Below the pieces are notes generated by a model. That model was not told the origin of the DNA. It searched no databases and was given only the letters and a program-made list of their open reading frames with translations. A stretch of DNA of 64,000 nt from Bacillus pumilus (lineage in GTDB: Bacteria; Bacillota; Bacilli; Bacillales; Bacillaceae): contig NZ_CP101833.1 of assembly GCF_024498355.1 (NCBI RefSeq), positions 3,329,001 to 3,393,000 of the forward strand, given 5' to 3'. Shown piece after piece: positions 56,522 to 64,000 of this stretch (positions within the stretch are counted from its first letter, which is position 1; every line of letters begins with the position of its first letter). A program made the position numbers and the translations under genes.

Positions 56522-57388
56522 ATGAAAACGATGCCTAAAACGCCGGAAGGCTTAACCTTAAACCAAGCAGCATAGTACCTGCAGACGAACCGGAATTTTA
56601 TTGCTGCTTATATCAAAGAAGGCATTCTTCCCGCTTCAGAAGGGCAGGTAAAAGGACGAATGATTCCGCTAATTAAAGAAAGCGATCTAAAAGAATTCGG
56701 TGAGCTGCACGAAAAGAAAATTTGGGAAGACCGGCTTTCCCAGCGCCAGTATTACAATAAAAAAGCGAAAGAAGCGGTGTACCAGCGCTTTTCTTCCCCT
56801 TCCATTCCAGAAGCGAGACTTATGCGCAAAGGTTTAATGGACTGCTACTTTATCGTGCCTGGAACCGATGATACGTTCAGCTACATGGAAGGAATCTACA
56901 CACATAGGTTAACACCGGACTATTCCCTCGAAATGGGCAAGCGCAGCACGAAGCCTGGATATGCAGTGCTTAATTTACCGGCAACTTACTCCCTCACCTA
57001 TCAAGTGATGGATCTGCTTTATCAGCAGGTTTTAGTGGCCAATCTATATATGGAACGCTTAAAAGGCCGATGGGTCATTCACATGAAAGATGCCCGGTTA
57101 ACTAGTGTATCTAGTGAGTTAGCCGATTTTATTAAGCGGTCGGCTAAACAAGGGCGTGTGCGGTATGTTCCAGAATATAATGCACTTAGTATTGAATCAC
57201 AGGAAGAATTGCTGTCGGTTTCCCTATCCGTGGACATTAAGGATTGGCTAAGAAAGCAAGGTGAACAGACAGGCAAAAGCATGCAGGAAATTGCGGCAGA
57301 GATTCTTGAAGAAGTGTATAAACGCGAACAAGGACGAAGCGGGGATAATACGAATCATTTTCAAGTATTAAATCAAGATCGGATCTGA
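56522..57388 (+). pseudogene. Two-domain DNA-binding protein gene with in-frame stop
   Basis: From ATG 56522 the frame is open except for TAG at codon 18 (56573-56575). Codons 9-45 give LTLNQAA[stop]YLQTNRNFIAAYI, an excisionase/MerR-type helix-turn-helix. The C-terminus (SVDIKDWLRKQGEQTGKSMQ) looks like a ribbon-helix-helix DNA-binding domain. The middle is of unknown type. The downstream ATG at 56660 could give a 242-aa product without the HTH. A TTGACC-17-TATAAC promoter lies immediately before the ATG, with no ribosome site. The gene resembles plasmid or phage regulators; I do not recognise the family. Confidence 0.6.
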
Positions 57389-57481
57389 CTTATCTAAGTC
57401 CGTTCTTTATTTTATATCCCGTGATTGTAATTATCTAGTTCCTGTTGCTTTATTAAATAAGTGAAAACCTGCATCAAAAGC

Positions 57482-57655
57482 TATGTGGAAGTGATCTAAC
57501 CCAATAAAGTTAGATAAAAAAGTTTAGGCAGCTTCCAAGACCTGAGTCCTGTATTTTATTGGACTTAGGTCATTTAATTTTGCTATCATTCGTTTTTGGT
57601 TGCAATAATAAACATACTCTTCTAATTCTCGTTCAAAATGTTCAATATTTGAATT
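57482..57655 (-). mobile_element. IS3-family (IS150-like) transposase end, remnant 1
   Basis: On the minus strand the last 38 or so codons of OrfB are readable (RELEEYVYYCNQKRMIAKLN then SPIKYRTQVLEAA) with stop at 57526-57524. They are followed by an IS-end sequence with the CTAACTTTATTGGGTTAGATC pattern at 57492-57513. The rest of the element is missing. Confidence 0.8.
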
Positions 57656-57747
57656 TAGCACATTGTACATAAAACTAAAATTTATATAAAATAACCATGA
57701 TGCTTATAATCTAATTTCAAATCAAACACCCTAGCTTTGAAAATGGG

Positions 57748-57899
57748 ATTGAACCCATAGAGTGAGACAAATAAAAAACACCTTTACGTTGAAAACGGGT
57801 ATGGTGAAGTGAACCCAAAAAGTTAGACACGTAATTTATTAAGCAGCCTGTAGGGCATGAGTTCGGTATTCCACCGGGCTCTTGCCCTACAGGCTGCTT
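57748..57899 (-). mobile_element. IS3-family remnant 2, folded back on itself
   Basis: The final 14 codons of a second OrfB (KSPVEYRTHALQAA, stop 57841-57839) and its terminal repeat TGAACCCAAAAAGTTAGACA (57811-57830) remain. A related end TGAACCCATAGAGTGAGACA lies nearby (from about 57750). The coding remnant is bracketed by perfect 16-bp inverted repeats at 57841-57856 and 57884-57899. Confidence 0.75.
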
Positions 57900-57955
57900 C
57901 ACAAAAAATTTCGGCTTTTTTTGTGCTGAATACAATCTATTCCTGTAGGCTGCAC

Positions 57956-58033
57956 ACTGAATATGGAGATCTCCAGTTGACGATCCCGCGTGACCGCAAC
58001 GGAGAATTTAAACAACAGACTATCGCACCTTAA
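57956..58033 (+). mobile_element. IS256-family transposase fragment
   Basis: Codons from 57956 read TEYGDLQLTIPRDRNGEFKQ and end at TAA 58031-58033. The PRDRNGEF motif is typical of IS256-type transposases. Only about 25 codons are left. Confidence 0.8.
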
Positions 58034-58052
58034 CGGCGCTTTAATCACACAC

Positions 58053-58093
58053 AAAAAAGAAAACACCTTCGCCTGAGCAAAGGTTGTTTTCTA
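58053..58093 (-). terminator. Terminator of the D-2-hydroxyacid dehydrogenase gene
   Basis: On the minus strand AGAAAACAACCTT pairs with AAGGTGTTTTCT, followed by six U residues. Confidence 0.85.
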
Positions 58094-58111
58094 AGTTTCC
58101 TATAATATTAT

Positions 58112-59076
58112 TCACTTAACTTTTATTAAATTTGGTGGTACTTCACCCTGGAGTCCAGCTACTAAGTTAACGGCTCCCATCATGTCCATATTAAACCGAG
58201 TTTCATAGGTGGCAAAGCCAATATGGGGCAGTGTCACAACATTGTTCATTGTGAGCAGAGGATGGTCCTTATCCATCGGTTCTTGTACAAAAACATCAAG
58301 CCCCGCGCCGAGAATTTCTCTTGTTTTCAGTGCCTGGATTAAAGCCTGCTCATCCACTGTTTTTCCTCTTGACCCATTAATAAAAATAGCTGTCTCTTTC
58401 ATCAACTCGAATTCCCTTTGCCCGATCAACTTTTCAGTCTGGGGAGTTAAAGGCGTCATTAAACAAACAAAATCAGACTGTTTTAAGAGATCATCCAATG
58501 TACAATAGGTTGCATTGTATTTCAGTTCCGCTTCTTCATTCCGAGAACGGTTGTGATATAAAATTTGCATATCAAACCCAGAGTATGCTCTTTTTGCTAT
58601 CGCTGTCCCCACTCTACCCATGCCAATGATTCCTAATACTTTGTGATGAACATCGACTCCAAACCATTTTTCTTCGAGGGTAGATTTCCATTGTCCTGTT
58701 TTTACCCATTGATCTAACTCAGGAATTCTTCTTGCTGTAGATAGAATTAATCCAAAAATAGTATCTGCTACTGTATCATTCAAAATATCCGGAGTATTGG
58801 TAGCAATTACTCCATGTTCTGCCAATGCAGATAAATCAAGATTGTCATAACCAACAGATGTATTACACACAATTTTTAGGTTAGGTGCTTGTCCTAACAA
58901 TTCTTGATCAACTTTAAGCCGAGATCCTAAAATGCCTTGGGCGTCTTTCAGTTCTTCAAGAAATACAGGATATGTTTGTGAATCTATTTTTTTAAAAATA
59001 AGTTACATTTAATGTATCTCTAAGAAAATCCAACACTTTTTTATCGACTTTTATAAACAATTACCTTAGGTTTCAT
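58112..59076 (-). pseudogene. D-2-hydroxyacid dehydrogenase with two compensating frameshifts near the 5' end
   Basis: ATG 59076-59074 follows GGGGGATC. The frame breaks after codon 11 (near 59045), where one base appears lost in an A-run. It returns to frame near 58993, where one base appears extra in a T-run. From 58900 on it is open for 262 codons. NAD-binding LGIIGMGRVGTAIAKRA, Arg in NGSRGKTVDEQ, and Glu and His in QEPMDKDHPLL and LPHIGFATYETR are intact. Intact, it would be about 320 aa. It could be a glyoxylate/hydroxypyruvate reductase or tartronate-type enzyme. Both breaks lie in homopolymers, so sequencing error is possible. Confidence 0.7.
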
Positions 59077-59239
59077 GAAAGATCCCCCATTTCCTTAACA
59101 TGTTCCGACCAAAAATCAGTTCCATTTTGTCATTATTCCTAGTAAAAGTATATATTCTGAAAGTGATTCTCTTGACTAACAATGGATCAATAGCTTTTTT
59201 TGACAATAATGGAAAGTCAACGTTTTCCGTAAAGTTCCA

Positions 59240-59281
59240 TAAGAAAAGCATTAGCAGTTTTGATGCTAACGCTTTTCTTAC
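59240..59281. terminator. Strong hairpin between the FAH gene and the dehydrogenase gene
   Basis: AAGAAAAGC-A-TTAGC pairs with GCTAA-C-GCTTTTCTT, about 15 bp. On the minus strand it would end transcription after the FAH gene, so the dehydrogenase gene probably has its own promoter. Confidence 0.75.
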
Positions 59282-59368
59282 CTCTATGCAGCTGATGAAT
59301 TCTCAGTAGTCCATTTTTTAAAAAGCAAACTTATTCGTACTTAAATATTAACAGATAAATAATATATT

Positions 59369-60166
59369 TTATTTTACATAATTACATAGTTTTCCGATAG
59401 CCTCTACTTCAACAGAAACTATGTCGCCTGACTGCATTGGACAACTTCCTGAAGGGGAACCAGTGGCTAAAATATCCCCTGGTTCCAGAGTCATAACCTG
59501 TGAAATCCAACTGATAAGGTAAGGAATAGAAAGGGACATTTGATTTGTATTGCCATCCTGAACCACTTTACCATTTAAAGTTGTAACGATTCGTAAATTG
59601 GTTGGATCTATGCCTGTTACAATCCAAGGCCCCAATGGACCAAAAGTATCAAAACCTTTGCCGCGTGTGAACTGGGGGTCCTTTTTTGTTAGGTCTCTTG
59701 CCGTTACATCATTAAAGATAGTACAGCCAAAAACGTAATCGAGAGCCTCTTCTACTTTTATATTTTTTCCGCGTTTTCCAATAACGAGTGCCACTTCTCC
59801 CTCCATTTCGACCTGCTTGGTTAAATCACTGGAAGGAAGAATAATTTCCCCTTTATTTGGAATCAAAGAAGATGTTGGCTTTAGAAATAAAAATGGTTCT
59901 TTGAGATAAGCCTTTCCCCCAGTCTCCTTTGCATGCTCAGCATATGTCCAGCCGAAATTAATCACTTTTGAGGGTGCTACAGGCTCCAAAATTTTCACAT
60001 CACTATATTTCACCTTTATCCCATCATATTTTATTTTCTTGTTGACAAGTTCAGAAAAATTACTCGACAGTTGTAATATCATCTCACCCTCAACAATACC
60101 GTAGTGTATTTCTCCGTGATGGTTCTGATAGCGAACTATTTTTTGTGTTTTTTGTAGCACCTGCAT
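59369..60166 (-). CDS. Fumarylacetoacetate hydrolase (FAH) family protein
   Basis: 265 aa from ATG 60166, with AAAAGGGG upstream; the frame to 60217 is longer than typical. Metal ligands are visible in KQVEMEGEVALVIG (Glu, Glu) and the aspartate of FNDVTARDLTKKD. The closing LEPGDILATGSPSGSCPMQSG is diagnostic. FAH-family enzymes include acylpyruvate hydrolases and oxaloacetate decarboxylases. Next to a hydro-lyase and C4-dicarboxylate symporter, oxaloacetate or an acylpyruvate is a reasonable substrate. Confidence 0.88.
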   Translation of the reverse strand: MQVLQKTQKIVRYQNHHGEIHYGIVEGEMILQLSSNFSELVNKKIKYDGIKVKYSDVKILEPVAPSKVINFGWTYAEHAKETGGKAYLKEPFLFLKPTSSLIPNKGEIILPSSDLTKQVEMEGEVALVIGKRGKNIKVEEALDYVFGCTIFNDVTARDLTKKDPQFTRGKGFDTFGPLGPWIVTGIDPTNLRIVTTLNGKVVQDGNTNQMSLSIPYLISWISQVMTLEPGDILATGSPSGSCPMQSGDIVSVEVEAIGKLCNYVK

Positions 60167-60265
60167 GATGAACAAACCCCTTTTACCAGTAAGATATATA
60201 GAACTCATATAACGCAAAATTCAGATTTATTTATAATCAAAACTTATGAAGCAGCCTTCTCTTTT

Positions 60266-61531
60266 TTAAACTGCAGTACTCCTGTGAGCGATGTATTCTT
60301 TATTCTTTTCTGTATCAAATTGGCCTTCCCATTTCGTAATAACCACTGTTGCTAAAGCGTTTCCAAATACGTTAAGAGTAGCTCGGCCCATATTTAAGAG
60401 AAAGTCAATTCCCGCGATAAAAGCTAAACCTTCAAGTGGCAGACCTGCAGCTGCTAAAGAAGAGAGGAGTACGACTAATGCTCCGCCAGCTACTCCGGAA
60501 ATTCCTTTTGAAGTGACTGCAAGAATTAATACTAATGTGATTTGTGCACTTAGCGACATGTCAATTCCGTAAAGCTGGGCAATAAAAAGGGAGCTAAGAG
60601 CCAAATATATACAAGATCCATCTGTATTGAAAGAATATCCAATTGGAACAACAAATGAAACGATAGGTTTAGGGCACCCGTATTTCTCTAGCTTACTCAT
60701 CACTTGAGGCAAAGCAGATTCCGAACTCGACGTAGAGAACACAAGAAGCAATTCATCCTTTAAAAGTTTAATAAATTCGATAAAATTGATTTTAAATAAT
60801 TTGGCTACTATTCCAAAGCAAACAATAAAGAAAACCAAGTACGCTGCATAAGCGGTAACGATTAATTTGCCTAATGGAACCAGAGAGACTGCACCAAACT
60901 TGAAAATTGTTACACCAATCAGTCCAAAAACTCCAAATGGTGCGACTTTAAGGACAAATGAAACCATATGAAACATAGCGCCTGATAAAGTTTTAAAGAA
61001 ATTCAGCAGGGGCTCGCCTTTTTCTCCCATAGCAGCAACACTCAGACCTAAAAGAACAGCGAAGAAAATAACGGCTAAAAGGTCCCCTTTGGCCATCGAG
61101 TCAACTATATTCGTTGGAACAATATTAGTAATAAACTCTAAATGGCTCTCTTTTTCCATCTCCTGTTCAGTCGCCATGTAATTGGATATATCCCCTTGCG
61201 AAAGCGCATTCATATCAACCCCTGCACCAGGCTTGAATACGTTTGCGAAAAGGATTCCGATTACAATTGCTACAGTAGTAGCTATTTCGAAATATAGAAT
61301 GGTTCTAAACCCTAATTTCCCAAGCTTTTTGGCACTGCCTAATCCAGCGATGCCAACTACAATACTTGAAAAAACGATAGGAACTACAACCATTTTAATT
61401 AAATGCATAAATATGTCGCCTACTGGTTTTAGGTAGGTCTCGACACTAGGATGTTGGTAAAATACCAAACCAACATTGATACCAGATATTAATCCTAATA
61501 AGATTTGGATAGGAAGTCCCAGTTTTTTCAT
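60266..61531 (-). CDS. C4-dicarboxylate/amino acid:cation symporter (DctA/GltP family)
   Basis: 421 aa from ATG 61531, 8 bases after GGGAGGG; an upstream frame to 61594 lacks a ribosome site. DAACS-family motifs: SSSESALPQVM (re-entrant loop HP1), PIGYSFNTDGSCIYLALSSL and the HP2 region SKGISGVAGGALVVL. It probably imports malate, fumarate, succinate or tartrate with protons or sodium. It precedes the FAH gene by 99 bases. Confidence 0.93.
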   Translation of the reverse strand: MKKLGLPIQILLGLISGINVGLVFYQHPSVETYLKPVGDIFMHLIKMVVVPIVFSSIVVGIAGLGSAKKLGKLGFRTILYFEIATTVAIVIGILFANVFKPGAGVDMNALSQGDISNYMATEQEMEKESHLEFITNIVPTNIVDSMAKGDLLAVIFFAVLLGLSVAAMGEKGEPLLNFFKTLSGAMFHMVSFVLKVAPFGVFGLIGVTIFKFGAVSLVPLGKLIVTAYAAYLVFFIVCFGIVAKLFKINFIEFIKLLKDELLLVFSTSSSESALPQVMSKLEKYGCPKPIVSFVVPIGYSFNTDGSCIYLALSSLFIAQLYGIDMSLSAQITLVLILAVTSKGISGVAGGALVVLLSSLAAAGLPLEGLAFIAGIDFLLNMGRATLNVFGNALATVVITKWEGQFDTEKNKEYIAHRSTAV

Positions 61532-61943
61532 TAATGTTACCCTCCCGTTTGTTTTATTCTTTAATACATTTTTGAATGAAGTCTCCCTCTTCAAGCCTAT
61601 AAAGGGCTTAGCTTAGTGGTAAGGACGAATTGAATGTCGGTTAGGATTAAGTTTTCATCTAAAGACTTTTTTTCCCCATGAATTAAAATAGAAATCTTGT
61701 AAGGGGCCTTAACAACTAAACATATAAGGTTACAGAAGATCGTGTGTTGCCACATAAAATGTTTTCAGTGTTATTTGGGTTATAGACAAAAATCAAGCTA
61801 CTATGACAAATCCAACTTACAATCTTTTCAGTGCCTTTGGAACAAAGGAGTTAACTCGGTCATCTTCTCTTGGTTAGAAGAAACATCCCGAGAAACTCCC
61901 AGCTCAAGAAAAGGTAAATCGTAGATAGCCCTCAATTGCTATA
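61532..61943. other. Gap between the hydro-lyase genes and the symporter gene
   Basis: About 410 bases with no recognised gene. A plus-strand frame of 60 codons (61742-61924) is cysteine-rich and unlike its neighbours, with no ribosome site, and is probably not a gene. No terminator or promoter could be recognised with confidence. Possibly scar tissue from a lost gene. Confidence 0.4.
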
Positions 61944-62504
61944 TTATCGCACTAACGTTCGATACTTAGCGATCTCCTGTTCATAAAGGTCTTTTCCGTG
62001 TGCATCATAAACAACTAAAACAGGGAAATCCTTAACAACAAGTTCACGGATTGCCTCCGGACCCAAGTCTTCATAGGCGACTACCTCCGCAGCTTGTACC
62101 TTATCGCTTAGAAGGGCAGATAACCCGCCAATGGCAGAAAAGCAAATGGCTTTCTCATTTTTACATGCGTCTTTTACAGATTGACTGCGAGGCCCTTTTC
62201 CAATCACACCCTTAACCCCATACTCAAACATAGCTGGCGTATAGGGATCCATACGTGAAGCTGTTGTAGGGGCAATAGAGCCAATAACCTGTCCAGGCTT
62301 AGGTGGTGTTGGTCCAGCATAAAAGATGATTTGGTTACGTAAATTGATCGGCAGTTGTTCATTGTTTTCAAACCGCTCCAAAAACCGCTTATGCGCAGCG
62401 TCCCTCGCTACATAAATAACTCCATTTAAAAAGACTTCATCCCCTGCATGTAAACTTAAAACATCTTTACTAGTAAGTGGTGTTTCTATATACACTTTAG
62501 CCAT
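61944..62504 (-). CDS. Class I hydro-lyase beta subunit (fumarase or L-tartrate dehydratase, TtdB-like)
   Basis: 186 aa, as expected for the separate beta subunit. YAGPTPPKPGQVIGSIAPTT and SRMDPYTPAMFEYGVKGVIG are the catalytic signatures of iron-sulfur fumarases. The alpha subunit is encoded 24 bases upstream. Either fumarate/malate or tartrate/oxaloacetate could be the pair. In TtdB of E. coli the same fold dehydrates L-tartrate. Confidence 0.9.
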   Translation of the reverse strand: MAKVYIETPLTSKDVLSLHAGDEVFLNGVIYVARDAAHKRFLERFENNEQLPINLRNQIIFYAGPTPPKPGQVIGSIAPTTASRMDPYTPAMFEYGVKGVIGKGPRSQSVKDACKNEKAICFSAIGGLSALLSDKVQAAEVVAYEDLGPEAIRELVVKDFPVLVVYDAHGKDLYEQEIAKYRTLVR

Positions 62505-62528
62505 TATTTAGCACCTTCTTTTCTGAAT

Positions 62529-63407
62529 TTAAATGAAGCAGGATTTTTTTCGCGCTGCGTGACATTGAATATTTACCGCAACTGGTAGAGCTGTGATATG
62601 ACATCCGTATGTTTCAGCAGACACCCATAAGGATGTATTTGTTCCGCCCAGCCCCTGCGGACCAATACCCGTCTTGTTAATTTCTTCAAGCAATTCTTTT
62701 TCTAGCTGTGCAATATGTGGTTCGGGATGGTACTGGCCAATATCACGCAGAACCGCCTTCTTAGCGATTTCTGTTACTTTGTCAAAGCTTCCACCGATCC
62801 CAACACCAACCACAATCGGCGGGCATGCTCTTCCACCTGCTGCTATAATAGTGTCCAGCACAAACTTCTTCACTCCTTCAACTCCCTCTCCCGGAAGCAG
62901 AAATTTCATGGCGCTCATATTCTCACTTCCGCCACCTTTTGGCAAAACCGTTAATTTAATTTGGTTTCCAGCAACGAGTTTGGTGTGTATCACACCCGGC
63001 GTGTTATCGTTTGTATTTTTCCGGAGTAACGGATCTCCAACAATAGAGTTGCGCAAATAGCCTTCTTTGTAGCCTTTGCGAATCCCTTCGTGGATCGCCT
63101 CTTCAAAATTTCCTCCGTGAATGTACACGTCCTGCCCGACTTCAGCGAAAACAACCGTTAGTCCTGTATCATGGCAGTACGGACGATCTTCTTTTGCGGC
63201 TAATGAAGCGTTCTCAATAAGCTGATCAATAATGGATTTTCCTAACGGCGACTGCTCCGATTCTCTCGCTCTATGAAATCCTTCTACAATATCATCTGGC
63301 AGTTTGTAACAAGCCTCCCAGCAAAGTGTTGCTACTGTGTCACGAATTTGGTCAACGGAAATTTTTCTCACTGTGCTGCGAATTTGGTCAATTGAAACTT
63401 CACTCAT
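62529..63407 (-). CDS. Class I hydro-lyase alpha subunit (fumarase or L-tartrate dehydratase, TtdA-like)
   Basis: 292 aa from ATG 63407 after GGTGGAG. Three cysteines fit a [4Fe-4S] site: RPYCHDTGLTVVF, GGRACPPIVVGVGIGG and NIQCHAARK. GGGSENMSAMKF is conserved. The N-terminus carries a tandem duplication, SIDQIRSTVRKI followed by SVDQIRDTVATL. It starts the operon behind a sigma-54 promoter. Substrate choice between fumarate and tartrate is open. Confidence 0.9.
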   Translation of the reverse strand: MSEVSIDQIRSTVRKISVDQIRDTVATLCWEACYKLPDDIVEGFHRARESEQSPLGKSIIDQLIENASLAAKEDRPYCHDTGLTVVFAEVGQDVYIHGGNFEEAIHEGIRKGYKEGYLRNSIVGDPLLRKNTNDNTPGVIHTKLVAGNQIKLTVLPKGGGSENMSAMKFLLPGEGVEGVKKFVLDTIIAAGGRACPPIVVGVGIGGSFDKVTEIAKKAVLRDIGQYHPEPHIAQLEKELLEEINKTGIGPQGLGGTNTSLWVSAETYGCHITALPVAVNIQCHAARKKSCFI

Positions 63408-63444
63408 GCTTTTTCTCCACCTTTATGTTTTTTGTCTTTCATTA

Positions 63445-63498
63445 TCGTAAGATGCATTTTTCGTGCCAACATTGCTAATACCTAAAATTCTCTTACGA
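63445..63498. repeat. Inverted repeat spanning the sigma-54 promoter
   Basis: TCGTAAGA (63445-63452) and TCTTACGA (63491-63498) are perfect 8-bp arms 38 bases apart, around the -12/-24 elements. It could be an operator. A separate small palindrome TTTCATTTTTGAAA (63612-63625) about 170 bases upstream could be an activator site. Confidence 0.35.
63453..63470 (-). promoter_or_regulatory. Sigma-54 (SigL) promoter for the hydro-lyase operon
   Basis: On the minus strand TTGGCACG-AAAA-ATGCA matches TTGGCACG-N4-TTGCW with one change. The GG (-24) and GC (-12) pairs are exactly 10 bases apart. The start point would fall near 63443, 36 bases before the ATG. An activator of the NtrC/LevR type would be needed; none is in the window. 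Confidence 0.82.
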
Positions 63499-63626
63499 AA
63501 AATACAAAAATTCCTTTGTTTACAGCGGTTTGCCTAGAATGAACATCTTTATAAGAAAGAAAATTATGGGGCTTTAATGCAATTTATACTTTTTCATATT
63601 CGAAACGTTCATTTCATTTTTGAAAC

Positions 63627-63651
63627 AAAAAAAGAAGGCTAATTGCCTTCT
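63627..63651 (-). terminator. Minus-strand terminator upstream of the hydro-lyase promoter
   Basis: AGAAGGC / GCCTTCT stem with a U-run on the minus strand. It would shield the sigma-54 promoter from transcription out of the IS element. Confidence 0.7.
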
Positions 63652-63652
63652 C

Positions 63653-63691
63653 AGATTGTAGAGAAACTCATGTTTTTCTACAATCTTTTTT
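63653..63691 (+). terminator. Plus-strand hairpin near the IS end
   Basis: AGATTGTAGA (63653-63662) pairs with TCTACAATCT (63677-63686), followed by a T-run. It could be a terminator or part of the IS terminal region. Confidence 0.55.
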
Positions 63692-63736
63692 ATTTTCATC
63701 GTAATTATGATGGATGAGATTTAATGAAAAAGGCCT

Positions 63737-63772
63737 CCCACACACCTAGCCTAGCTTCGCTAGGTGTGTGGC
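63737..63772. terminator. Hairpin at the end of the IS1182-type transposase
   Basis: CACACACCTAGC pairs with GCTAGGTGTGTG; it overlaps the transposase stop codon, as often seen in IS1182 elements. Confidence 0.65.
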
Positions 63773-64000
63773 AATCTTCTTCATGTTCTGACACGCAGCT
63801 GTGAGAAGCACTTGCTCACTCACATTTTGTTTTCCCCTCAACCGGCAGTAGCGAAGCCCGTGCAGTTGTTTTGAATCTGCAAAGCTTCGCTCTATTTTTT
63901 CTTTTCTTTTTTTATATAGCTCTTTTCCAGAGGCAGACAGACGATTTTGTCTGATCTTTTCTTTGTGTTCCTCCCATACATGTCTTGAGATCACTTTCTG
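63746..64000 (-). mobile_element. IS1182-family transposase, C-terminal part (runs off the right edge)
   Basis: 84 codons of the DDE transposase end are visible and the frame continues past the window. IERSFADSKQLHGLRYCRLR and the closing VLLTAACQNMKKIATHLAKL are typical of IS1182. The frame is open to the edge with no internal start needed, so the annotated GTG at 63994 is not a true start. Whether the element is intact cannot be seen. Confidence 0.85.

Noticed and set aside
57717..57935. Minus-strand 72-codon frame across the IS remnants
   Set aside because: It reads the IS3 remnant in the wrong frame; the transposase end is in another frame with a proper stop.
59066..59251. Minus-strand 61-codon frame upstream of the dehydrogenase gene
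   Set aside because: It overlaps the true start of the dehydrogenase and begins beside a terminator; no ribosome site.
61590..61650. Sequence resembling a tRNA D-arm (TTAGCTTAGTGGTAAG)
   Set aside because: No anticodon or T-arm could be fitted around it, so it is not called a tRNA.
61742..61924. Plus-strand 60-codon cysteine-rich frame
   Set aside because: It has no ribosome site and no resemblance to neighbours, and lies in a likely degraded gap.

Overview
The window looks like a chromosome segment from the Bacillus pumilus group (B. pumilus, B. safensis or B. altitudinis). Most of it follows the gene order of the B. subtilis sps - gerQ - ywd - sac - vpr - qox - gal - ywc - thi - ywb - ywaC region. 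Proteins, start codons and lengths match B. subtilis closely, for example SpsA at 256 aa, YwcH at 333 aa and YwaC at 210 aa. Family assignments come from recognising the sequences by eye; no database was searched.

Layout. 1-3925: the first genes of the spore coat polysaccharide operon (spsA, spsB, spsC, part of spsD) on the minus strand. 4104-6401: a Yip1-like membrane protein, the spore germination/coat protein gerQ and a cupin gene. 6442-13409: the ywd genes, with uracil-DNA glycosylase, a sigma-B-type stress gene and pdxK. 13608-17891: sucrose uptake and hydrolysis (sacA, sacP, antiterminator sacT) and ywcI. 18069-20819: a DnaA-box cluster and the secreted protease vpr. 20901-25009: a small membrane protein, two flavin enzymes, rodA and ywcE. 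25087-29028: the cytochrome aa3 quinol oxidase (qoxABCD). 29545-35386: a galactose operon (galK-galE-galT plus an M24-fold protein) with a divergent AraC-type regulator. 35420-41426: GtrA, the tiny anti-repressor slrA, a methyltransferase/glycosyltransferase pair, the ywcBA transporter and small genes. 41761-47089: thiME, ywbI/HG, ywbD and ywbC. 47204-49408: a polar amino acid ABC importer. 49937-52003: a Rap-Phr pair and the alarmone synthetase ywaC. 52097-56140: a ribose-type ABC importer controlled by a SAM-I riboswitch.

From about 56170 to the right edge the window is an accessory island. It holds a truncated beta-helix gene, a DNA-binding gene broken by a stop codon, and remnants of IS3 and IS256 elements. 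Next comes a cassette for C4-dicarboxylate or tartrate catabolism: two-subunit class I hydro-lyase, DctA-like symporter, FAH-family hydrolase and D-2-hydroxyacid dehydrogenase. An IS1182-type transposase lies at the edge. The hydro-lyase genes sit behind a near-consensus sigma-54 promoter.

The items most worth a second look are: (1) a dispersed 169-bp element present three times, twice bracketed by two copies of the local terminator hairpin; (2) the SAM riboswitch on a sugar-type importer, which suggests uptake of a methylthioribose-like compound; (3) the sigma-54-driven hydro-lyase island; (4) the DnaA-box cluster before vpr; and (5) small genes that automated calling can miss (slrA, phr, and a 47-codon ORF at 40356-40499).
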